Below are positions 1 to 7,066 of a stretch of DNA of 64,000 nucleotides, one piece after another. Made by a program: the position numbers and the translations under genes. Position 1 is the stretch's first letter. Each line of letters begins with the position of its first letter. This DNA is from Flavobacteriaceae bacterium UBA1903 (GTDB lineage Bacteria; Bacteroidota; Bacteroidia; Flavobacteriales; Flavobacteriaceae): the NCBI GenBank assembly GCA_002337605.1, contig DDGL01000008.1, positions 124,001 to 188,000 on the forward strand. Reading direction: 5' to 3'. The notes below the pieces were generated by a model. It made no database searches and was not told the origin of the DNA. It saw only the letters and a list, made by a program, of their open reading frames with translations.

Positions 1-1
1 C

Positions 2-1825
2 ACAAAAAAAGCAGACGATCTCTATAAACGCCTTCAGTATACAGATGCAGCAGAGGCGTATCAGAAACTTCTTAAAAAAGGAAAAGGCGACAGGTATGTG
101 TTTGAACAGCTTGGTAACAGTTATTTTTATATTAACGATACCAAAAAAGCTGAAACGTATTACAAACGTGTTGTAAAAGGTAACAACGTAAAATCTGAAA
201 CCGTATACAACTATGCCCAGTCCTTAAAAGCCAATGGTAAGTTTAGTGACTACAACACTGCTATGAAGCAATTTGCAGAATTAGCTCCTAACGATTCGCG
301 GGCAAAGGAGTTTATGAAAAACCCGAATTACGTTCCTAAATTGATGGAGAAACAACCTAAGTTCTCTGCTACCAATATGAAGGACATTAATACCGAATAT
401 TCAGAGTTTGGAGGTATTATGGTTGGAAATGATTTCTACTTTTCTTCTGCAAGAAACACCACACGAAGAAAATATGGTTGGAACGAAGAACCCTACTTAG
501 ATATTTATGTAGCTGAAAACGTAGGAGGCACTATAAAAAATGCTGAATTACTTAAAAACAAAGAAGTAAATACCAAATATCATGAAGGGAACATGGCAAT
601 TACTGCAGATGGTAAGCGCATGTATTTTGACCGTAATGATTATTACAGAGGGAAGTATGACAAAAGTGAAGAAGGAGTGAACCAGATTAACCTGTATTAT
701 GCAGACTGGGTTGTAGGTGAATGGAAAGATGTACAATCTGTAGCATTTAACAGTGATGAATATTCTGTGGGTCATCCTGCGCTAAGTCCAGACGGCAACA
801 CACTTTATTTTGTAAGTGACATGCCAGGCGGAAAAGGGCATAGCGATATTTACAAAGTTTCAGTAAGCAAAGAGGGTATCTTAGGAACTCCTGAACGATT
901 AGGAGATCATATTAACACCGAAGGGAAAGAAGTATTTCCCTATATAGATTCCAACGGAGATTTATACTTTTCGAGCACAGGGCACATGGGATTAGGAGGC
1001 TTAGACGTCTTTTATGCACCTGCAGAAGGAACTGGATTTGGTGCCCCAAAAAATGTCGGCCTGGGGATTAACAGCTCAGACGATGATTTTGCATTTATAT
1101 ACGACTCTGCTACGGAAGAGGGCTTTGTATCTTCAAACCGTGCAGGAGGTAAAGGAAGTGACGATATTTATACTACCAAGAAACTAGAGCCACTTTGTGA
1201 AGTTGAACTGATCGTTCAGGTTGTAAACGAATATACAAAAGCGCCAATCGCTGGAGCAAGAGTAGACTTATATGACAAACTAGGAAACAAGTTAGGCACT
1301 AAAACAACGGGAGACGATGGTAATGTAACTCTTATTGCAGAGTGTGAAAAAGAACACGAAGTACAGGCAGTTGCCACCAACTTTGAAAGTAATGCAATTG
1401 ATGTAGAAATGGCCAGTGATGTAACCTTAAACAAAACCATCTCCCTGCGTCCAATAGAAGACATTATTGTAGATGATAAGGTAGTATTAAACCCCATCTA
1501 TTTTGATCTGGATAAGAGCAATATTAAGCCTAAAGCTGCTTTTGAACTAGACAATCTGGTGGCGCTTATGAAAAAGTATCCAAATATGGTTATTAAAGTT
1601 GAAAGCCATACAGATATCAGAGCAACTCCAGAGTACAACATGGCGTTATCGAACCGTCGGGCGCAAAGCACAGTGCAATATGTAATTTCGAAAGGAATTG
1701 ACAAGGCAAGAATTTCTGGTGAAGGCTTTGGAGAAAGTCGTCCAGAGGTAGCTTGTGGATCCAATTGTACAGAGGCACAACATCAAAAAAATAGAAGATC
1801 TGAGTTTATTATCGTAGAGAGATAA
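2..1825 (+). CDS. OmpA-family envelope protein with TPR and PD40 propeller (PorE-like), 5' partial
   Basis: The frame is open from the left edge, so the true start lies outside the window; 607 codons are visible, and the GTG at 98 is only an internal codon. Domains in order: TPR-like helices (about the first 110 residues), a PD40/WD40-like propeller with the motif HPALSPDGNTLYFVSD, a carboxypeptidase-regulatory-like beta-sandwich (about residues 400-485), and a C-terminal OmpA domain with peptidoglycan-binding residues in NMALSNRRAQ and the ending NRRSEFII. This order is the one described for PorE of the type IX secretion system, which anchors the machine to peptidoglycan. Flavobacteria carry several paralogues, often beside a PorP/SprF gene and a giant adhesin, so the PorE assignment is inference. 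A strong terminator follows directly. Confidence 0.85.
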   Translation, partial: TKKADDLYKRLQYTDAAEAYQKLLKKGKGDRYVFEQLGNSYFYINDTKKAETYYKRVVKGNNVKSETVYNYAQSLKANGKFSDYNTAMKQFAELAPNDSRAKEFMKNPNYVPKLMEKQPKFSATNMKDINTEYSEFGGIMVGNDFYFSSARNTTRRKYGWNEEPYLDIYVAENVGGTIKNAELLKNKEVNTKYHEGNMAITADGKRMYFDRNDYYRGKYDKSEEGVNQINLYYADWVVGEWKDVQSVAFNSDEYSVGHPALSPDGNTLYFVSDMPGGKGHSDIYKVSVSKEGILGTPERLGDHINTEGKEVFPYIDSNGDLYFSSTGHMGLGGLDVFYAPAEGTGFGAPKNVGLGINSSDDDFAFIYDSATEEGFVSSNRAGGKGSDDIYTTKKLEPLCEVELIVQVVNEYTKAPIAGARVDLYDKLGNKLGTKTTGDDGNVTLIAECEKEHEVQAVATNFESNAIDVEMASDVTLNKTISLRPIEDIIVDDKVVLNPIYFDLDKSNIKPKAAFELDNLVALMKKYPNMVIKVESHTDIRATPEYNMALSNRRAQSTVQYVISKGIDKARISGEGFGESRPEVACGSNCTEAQHQKNRRSEFIIVER

Positions 1826-1850
1826 TACTCCTAATTAACCAAGCAACCTT

Positions 1851-1884
1851 AAAAAACCCGTTACAATTTGTAACGGGTTTTTTT
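1851..1884 (+). terminator. Rho-independent terminator after the OmpA-family gene
   Basis: A perfect stem with CCCGTTAC and GTAACGGG arms around a short AT loop is followed by a run of seven T. It lies 26 bp after the stop codon. Confidence 0.9.
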
Positions 1885-2029
1885 ATGCCATACAAAGGCT
1901 CTATGAATTCTGGTAATTCTGAAACTCTATGATTTCATATACCGCATATTCGACTGAATGACATACTTTTACGTAATACGTTTTCAACATTATGAAATTT
2001 GAAAATCCTATTGAGTATTGTACCCTTTT

Positions 2030-2158
2030 TAATTTAAAAAAAAATTCAACAAAAGATGTGTTGCACTAATTTTTGGGGATTGTAGCCCTTGTTTTGTTTG
2101 AGTTTAACTAAGGTTCATACTACTAGAAAAAGACCGCTTTGAGGAGAGCGGTCTTTCT
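2030..2158 (+). ncRNA. Candidate small RNA ending in an orphan terminator (copy 1)
   Basis: The gap 1885-2183 has no reading frame but ends in a hairpin-plus-T-run at 2127-2158 that belongs to no annotated gene. The terminator loop and stem (CCGCTTTGAGGAGAGCGG) recur in the gap before polA at 6976-7008. Both copies also share TTGGGGAT, an AGTT(T)AA segment and an upstream TACTTTTAC (1963 here). This suggests a family of short transcripts. The Flavo-1 RNA family of Flavobacteria was considered but cannot be confirmed by eye. The 5' end is not defined. Confidence 0.35.
2127..2158 (+). terminator. Orphan terminator, hairpin shared with 6976-7008
   Basis: The arms AAAGACCGCT and AGCGGTCTTT surround TTGAGGAG and are followed by a T-rich tail. 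The nearest plus-strand gene already has its own terminator at 1851-1884. The cphA gene ends at 2184 on the other strand, so the hairpin may also stop cphA transcripts, because the upstream arm is A-rich. Confidence 0.7.
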
Positions 2159-2183
2159 TGTTTAACTACTATAAAAGTTTTAG

Positions 2184-4820
2184 TTATTGTGAAAAAACCT
2201 TCTCGCCACTCGCCTCTTGTGCTTTAAACTTCTGTACTAACTCCAACGCATCTGGCACCACATCGCTACATAAAATAATGAGCGAGCCTTTTTTTGCATT
2301 GTTTATTGCATGTGTTATTGCCTCTCTTTCTGAAGGGATAATGGTGGTTTTCATGGTAGGATGGTTCATTTTTATACCATCATCCAGCATTTTAATAAGC
2401 TCTTCTTCGGTTTTACCGCGGAGTCGCTTGTCCTGACGAATAATAATTTCATCGGACATATCCGCTGCAATGTCGCCTATCATATTATTATCTTCTTCAC
2501 GCCTGTCACCTATGCCTGCAATTATACACACTTTATGAGTGGCTTCTAGATTGTCTGCGAACTGTTTTAAGGCACGCATTCCAGCTGGATTATGGGCATA
2601 ATCCAGTAAAATCGTGAAATTTTCAAATTCAAAAAGATTTAAACGTCCTGGTGTTTGTGCTGCACTTGGAATAAAAGTTTCCAACGCCACCTTCATATCT
2701 TCAATACGAATACCTTGTACGTTGGCTGCCAAGACAGCGGCCAATACATTCTGTATCATAAAAGCGGCTTTCCCTCCATACGTCAATGGGATATCCACAG
2801 CGCGCATTACACGCATTTTCCATTCTCCTTTGCAAATAGTTACAAATCCGTTTTCGTACACTGCAGTAATGCCCCCTCTGCGTTGTAAGGCTTTAATGCG
2901 TGTATTATTTTCGTCCATAGAGAAAAGGGCAAGATTACAGTTAATGCTTCGGCGCATTTCGTAAACCAGATCATCGTCTGCATTTAAAATAGCATAACCG
3001 TCTGGCAATACTGTTTCCGGAACCACTCCTTTAACACGTGCTAACTGATCAATAGTATGTATCCCTTTTAGCCCTAAATGGTCTGCAGCAACATTGGTCA
3101 CCACAGCAACATCACAGTTTTTAAACCCAAGACCTGCTCTAAGCAATCCGCCACGAGCACATTCTAATACAGCAAAATTTACAGTAGGGTCGCGTAATAC
3201 AAATTCTGCACTCGCGGGACCTGTACAGTCCCCGGTCATAAGTAATCTATTTTGAATATACACCCCATCACTTGTAGTATATCCAACTCTATAACCTCTC
3301 ATTTTTGCCATATGGGCAATCAATCTACTGGTGGTAGTTTTACCATTCGTTCCTGTAATAGCTGTAATAGGAATACGCCCGGTATCTCCTTGTTTTGGGA
3401 ATAATTTATCTATTACCGGAGCAGCTACATTTCTAGGGAGTCCTGTCGTGGGCGCTAAATGCATTCTAAAACCTGGGCCTGCATTTACCTCAAGTATTGC
3501 ACCTCCAGTTTCTGAAAGGGGTTGCGAAATATCGGTCGTCATAATATCAATTCCACAGATATCTAAGTCAATTATTTTTGAGATCCGTTCTGCCATACTT
3601 ACGTTGGCAGGATGAATAATATCTGTAATGTCTTCGGCAGTTCCTCCTGTGCTTAGGTTGGCAGTATCTTTCAGTAACAATACCTCACCCTCTTCTAAAA
3701 CCGACTCTAACGTTTTACCAGCGTCTTTAATTATAGTTTTGGTTAGGTCGTTTACCGTAATTTGAGTCAATACTTTTTCATGGCCATAGCCACGTCGCGG
3801 ATCTTTATTGGTTTCGTCTATCAATTCCTGCACGGTAGCGGTTCCATTCCCAACCACGTGGGCAGGGGTTCTTTTGGCGCCTGCTACTAACTCGTTGTTA
3901 ATTACCAGCAATCTATAGTCTTCTCCCGTGATGTATTTTTCTACAATAACTCTTCGGCTTACCTCTTTGGCGGCATGAAAGGCTACGACAGCATCTTCAT
4001 AATTCTGAATATCTACTGTAATTCCACGTCCATGATTCCCGTCAATAGGCTTAATAACCAGTGGATACCCTACATACCTGCACGCGTCTTCCAGACTACT
4101 TTCACGGCTAATAATATCACCTCTTGGTACGTCAACTTCAGCTTGCTCTAGTAAATATTTGGTATCTTCCTTATCGCATGCCAATTCTACACCAATAGAA
4201 GAGGTTTCGGAGGTAACCGTAGCCTGAATTCGCTTTTGATTTGCTCCGTATCCTAACTGGCATAACGAATATTGGTTTAACCGTATCCACGGAATTCCTC
4301 TACTCTCGGCTTCTTCCACAATACTTCCTGTACTTGGCCCTAATCTGGAAGATTCACGTAACTCCCTCATTTTCTGAATATCCGGTTCCAGGTCGTACGC
4401 TTCGGCAGCAATTAAAGCTTCGCAAATTTTAACAGAAGCTTCAGCCGCATAACGCCCTACATTTTCTTCCATATAGCTAAACACTACATTATAAACGCCC
4501 CGCTCTCCATAGTCGCGGGTTCTTCCAAAGCCTGTGTCCATACCAGCGAGCGTCTGAATTTCTAACGCGATATGCTCAATAATATGGCCCATCCAGGTTC
4601 CTTCTTCCACACGCTGAAAAAAACCACCAGCTTCTCCCACACTGCATCTATGTGAATACATAGTTGGAAACATAGCTTGTAAGCGCTCTGAAAACCCTGA
4701 AATTTTATCTGAAGGGTATTCCTCCATCTTTTCAAGGTCTAATACCATTACAATAAGTTTATGGCGTCGTACAGACCAGTAGTTAGGACCACGCATGGCG
4801 TTTATTTCACGTATTTTCAT
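2184..4820 (-). CDS. cphA: Cyanophycin synthetase
   Basis: The product (878 aa, normal family length) polymerises L-Asp and L-Arg with ATP into multi-L-arginyl-poly-L-aspartate. Three regions are visible: the N-terminal CphA domain (1-160, with conserved EGTWMGHIIEHIALE), an ATP-grasp domain (about 215-475; nucleotide-binding KPIDGNHGRGI at 257-267 and acidic metal-site motif EVNAGPG) and a Mur-ligase-like domain beginning with the P-loop GTNGKTTTS at 490-498. It is divergent from cphB with a 122-bp promoter gap and next to an isoaspartyl peptidase. This arrangement supports a complete storage-polymer module. The ATG at 4820 is the only sensible start, with MKIREINAMRGPNYWS matching the family N-terminus. 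Confidence 0.96.
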   Translation of the reverse strand: MKIREINAMRGPNYWSVRRHKLIVMVLDLEKMEEYPSDKISGFSERLQAMFPTMYSHRCSVGEAGGFFQRVEEGTWMGHIIEHIALEIQTLAGMDTGFGRTRDYGERGVYNVVFSYMEENVGRYAAEASVKICEALIAAEAYDLEPDIQKMRELRESSRLGPSTGSIVEEAESRGIPWIRLNQYSLCQLGYGANQKRIQATVTSETSSIGVELACDKEDTKYLLEQAEVDVPRGDIISRESSLEDACRYVGYPLVIKPIDGNHGRGITVDIQNYEDAVVAFHAAKEVSRRVIVEKYITGEDYRLLVINNELVAGAKRTPAHVVGNGTATVQELIDETNKDPRRGYGHEKVLTQITVNDLTKTIIKDAGKTLESVLEEGEVLLLKDTANLSTGGTAEDITDIIHPANVSMAERISKIIDLDICGIDIMTTDISQPLSETGGAILEVNAGPGFRMHLAPTTGLPRNVAAPVIDKLFPKQGDTGRIPITAITGTNGKTTTSRLIAHMAKMRGYRVGYTTSDGVYIQNRLLMTGDCTGPASAEFVLRDPTVNFAVLECARGGLLRAGLGFKNCDVAVVTNVAADHLGLKGIHTIDQLARVKGVVPETVLPDGYAILNADDDLVYEMRRSINCNLALFSMDENNTRIKALQRRGGITAVYENGFVTICKGEWKMRVMRAVDIPLTYGGKAAFMIQNVLAAVLAANVQGIRIEDMKVALETFIPSAAQTPGRLNLFEFENFTILLDYAHNPAGMRALKQFADNLEATHKVCIIAGIGDRREEDNNMIGDIAADMSDEIIIRQDKRLRGKTEEELIKMLDDGIKMNHPTMKTTIIPSEREAITHAINNAKKGSLIILCSDVVPDALELVQKFKAQEASGEKVFSQ

Positions 4821-4914
4821 ATGGAAATTATTTTTGGTTGGATGAATCTATTCTCTTGAGGGTGTTCTTAAAGGAACATTTGCTAAATATATCAATTTCC
4901 TATTTGAAATGACG

Positions 4915-4922
4915 TACTTTTG
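4915..4922 (+). promoter_or_regulatory. -7 box TACTTTTG of cphB
   Basis: An exact match to the Bacteroidota -7 consensus TAnnTTTG lies 20 bp before the cphB start. No clear -33 element was seen. Confidence 0.55.
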
Positions 4923-4942
4923 CAATCTTATAACAAATTATC

Positions 4943-5803
4943 ATGCAAGCAAAAGGAACCTTAATTCCTATAGGAGGTAACGAAGACAAAGGAATTGAAG
5001 AAAACGAAATCTACCATCTTGAATTTATAGAAGAAGGTATTTTATCCCGCGTAGTAAAAGAAAGCGGTGGCGTGGATGCAACTATCATTATTATTCCTAC
5101 CGCATCCAGTATACCCGATGAAGTAGGTGAAAATTACTTAGACGCCTTTGGGAAATTAGGATGCAAAAACCTGCACGTAATGAATATCCGCGACCGGGAT
5201 CAATCTGAAACACCGGGTAATATTGAATTAATGAAGAAGGCAGACTGTGTCATGTTTTCTGGCGGTAACCAATCTAATATAACAAGAAAGATTGGAGGCA
5301 CCACACTTCACAAAATTATGATGGAGCGTTACGAAAAGGAACATTTTGTAATTGCCGGAACCAGCGCAGGTGCTATGTGTATGAGTGAAGAAATGATCTC
5401 TGGAGGAAGTAGCCAGGAATCGTTTATAAAAGGGGCTGTAAAAATGAAGGAAGGAATGGCTTTTATGCCCGAATTGATCATAGACTCCCATTTTATCCGC
5501 CGCGGACGTTTTGGCAGAATGGCTGAAGCAGTAGCAAAATTTCCTAAATTAATTGGTGTAGGTCTTGCCGAAGATACTGGTCTTATCATAAAAGAAGGCG
5601 TGTTTGAAGTAATTGGGTCTGGAATGGTTATTCTTTTTAATGCAAGAAAAGCAAAACACAACAACCATCATTTACTGGAAGAAGGAACGCCCATGTCTTT
5701 AACCAATCTAAAAACACATATTCTGGCAAATGGGGATCGTTTTCACATTAAAAAGAAAAAGGTAGACGTGAGTCCGCTAGCATTGCCTGTAGTTGAAGGT
5801 TAG
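4943..5803 (+). CDS. cphB: Cyanophycinase
   Basis: The product (286 aa) is a peptidase of family S51 that cuts cyanophycin into beta-Asp-Arg dipeptides. The nucleophile elbow AGTSAGAM gives Ser141. The upstream SGGNQSNI and downstream DSHFIRRGRFGRM motifs are characteristic of cyanophycinases rather than of the dipeptidase PepE. There is no signal peptide, so it acts in the cytoplasm, where the polymer would be stored. It is divergent from cphA and convergent with the isoaspartyl peptidase gene that would finish degradation. Confidence 0.95.
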   Translation: MQAKGTLIPIGGNEDKGIEENEIYHLEFIEEGILSRVVKESGGVDATIIIIPTASSIPDEVGENYLDAFGKLGCKNLHVMNIRDRDQSETPGNIELMKKADCVMFSGGNQSNITRKIGGTTLHKIMMERYEKEHFVIAGTSAGAMCMSEEMISGGSSQESFIKGAVKMKEGMAFMPELIIDSHFIRRGRFGRMAEAVAKFPKLIGVGLAEDTGLIIKEGVFEVIGSGMVILFNARKAKHNNHHLLEEGTPMSLTNLKTHILANGDRFHIKKKKVDVSPLALPVVEG

Positions 5804-5831
5804 TCACATAAATGTTTAAAGTCCAACCAAA

Positions 5832-5865
5832 ACTCCCTCTCAATGGGAGAGGGTTGGGATGAGGG
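5832..5865. repeat. GC-rich hairpin between convergent genes
   Basis: CCCTCTC and GAGAGGG form a perfect 7-bp stem, followed by GTTGGGATGAGGG. There is no T-run, so it is more likely a dispersed repeat than a standard terminator. It lies between the ends of cphB and the isoaspartyl peptidase gene. Confidence 0.4.
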
Positions 5866-5885
5866 AATAATAGATAAAAATTTAT

Positions 5886-6818
5886 TTATTGCTTATAAAT
5901 CATAATACCACCCTCCTCGGTAGATTTTCTGAACCCGCGATACATTCCTTCAGTATTAAAGGGCATGGCAATGTTGCCTTGAGCATCCACTGCAATTAAA
6001 CCACCATCACCGCCTAATTTTAAGATCCTATGCTGAATTACTTCTGAAGCAGCTTCAGCTAACGAAAGCCCTTTGTACTCCATTAAACAAGAAACATCGT
6101 ACGCCACAACGCCGCGAATAAAAAACTCGCCACTACCTGTACAACTCACCGCGCAGGTTTTGTTATTAGCATAATTACCAGCGCCAATCATTGGGCTATC
6201 CCCAACACGGCCCCATTTTTTATTGGTCATCCCTCCGGTTGAAGTTGCAGCAGCAATGGTTCCAAAGGCATCACACGCCACAGCACCCACGGTACCAAAT
6301 TTAGAATCTTTCTTTACCGAGTGATCTAATTGAAATGCATCGCTTCCCTTCAAATCCTGCCATTGCTGATAGCGCAATTCATCATAAAAATATTCTGAAG
6401 GCTCAATTTTATAGGTATTCTGTTCAGCAAACCGCATCGCTCCTTCTCCTGCCAAAAACACGTGCTCGCTTTTTTCGAGCACATCACGTGCCAGACTCAC
6501 AGGGTTTTTAATTCCTGTGATCAAAGAAACGGCGCCAGCTTTTAATTCTTTCCCCTCCATAATAGCAGCATCCATTTCGTGAGTGCCTTCAGCAGTAAAA
6601 ACACTTCCTTTTCCAGCATTAAACAAGGGAGAGTCTTCCAGCACCTTTACAGCGGTTTCAACAGCGTCTATTGAAGACCCTTTTTCTGCTAACACTGCAT
6701 ACCCAGCATCCAAAGCATCTTGCAATGCACTTTTATAGGCCGCTTCCTTTTCAGCAGTCATTTGCCCTTTCAACAAAGTGCCAGCACCTCCGTGTATAGC
6801 AATAGAAAATGTTTTCAT
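5886..6818 (-). CDS. iaaA: Isoaspartyl peptidase / plant-type L-asparaginase
   Basis: This is an Ntn-hydrolase (310 aa) of the asparaginase-2 family. It hydrolyses isoaspartyl dipeptides, including the beta-Asp-Arg released by cyanophycinase. Autocleavage occurs before Thr176 in KFGTVGAVA, which becomes the catalytic nucleophile. The alpha-subunit start IAIHGGAGT and the substrate-loop motif GRVGDSPMIGAGNYA are present. No signal peptide is seen, unlike some asparaginases of this class in Bacteroidota, so the enzyme is cytoplasmic. Its position beside cphA and cphB suggests it is the final step of cyanophycin breakdown; a general role in isoaspartyl repair is also possible. Confidence 0.92.
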   Translation of the reverse strand: MKTFSIAIHGGAGTLLKGQMTAEKEAAYKSALQDALDAGYAVLAEKGSSIDAVETAVKVLEDSPLFNAGKGSVFTAEGTHEMDAAIMEGKELKAGAVSLITGIKNPVSLARDVLEKSEHVFLAGEGAMRFAEQNTYKIEPSEYFYDELRYQQWQDLKGSDAFQLDHSVKKDSKFGTVGAVACDAFGTIAAATSTGGMTNKKWGRVGDSPMIGAGNYANNKTCAVSCTGSGEFFIRGVVAYDVSCLMEYKGLSLAEAASEVIQHRILKLGGDGGLIAVDAQGNIAMPFNTEGMYRGFRKSTEEGGIMIYKQ

Positions 6819-6894
6819 CTGTATGGTTTTAAATTTTGGGGGAAATTACAAATCCCAAAACTATTTCGTAACGAAGAAGTAAGATTTCCTTTAA

Positions 6895-7008
6895 GTTATT
6901 TCTTTTGTTCTGGGTTACTTTTACACAGATGTATGCATATAATCAAAATCGTTGGGGGATAATTCAACGTAAAGTTAAACCGCTTTGAGGAGAGCGGTTT
7001 TTCTTTTT
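6895..7008 (+). ncRNA. Candidate small RNA ending in an orphan terminator (copy 2)
   Basis: A gap with no reading frame holds a TACTTTTAC element (6916), a small stem-loop CGTTG/CAACG around GGGGGATAATT (6950-6969) and a terminator at 6976-7008 whose core is identical to the one at 2127-2158. The polA promoter box starts 33 bp further on. A separate short transcript ending before polA is therefore plausible. Confidence 0.35.
6976..7008 (+). terminator. Orphan terminator upstream of polA
   Basis: The arms AAACCGCT and AGCGGTTT surround TTGAGGAG and are followed by TTCTTTTT. No annotated plus-strand gene ends before it. Confidence 0.7.
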
Positions 7009-7040
7009 CAACAAAATTCTATTTTCTGATGGGTTCTTGC

Positions 7041-7048
7041 TATTTTTG
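7041..7048 (+). promoter_or_regulatory. -7 box TATTTTTG of polA
   Basis: An exact TAnnTTTG match lies 18 bp before the ATG at 7067. It overlaps the region of the alternative upstream TTG start at 7037 and so argues for the ATG. Confidence 0.55.
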
Positions 7049-7066
7049 AAGAAAGACCAAAAGACA

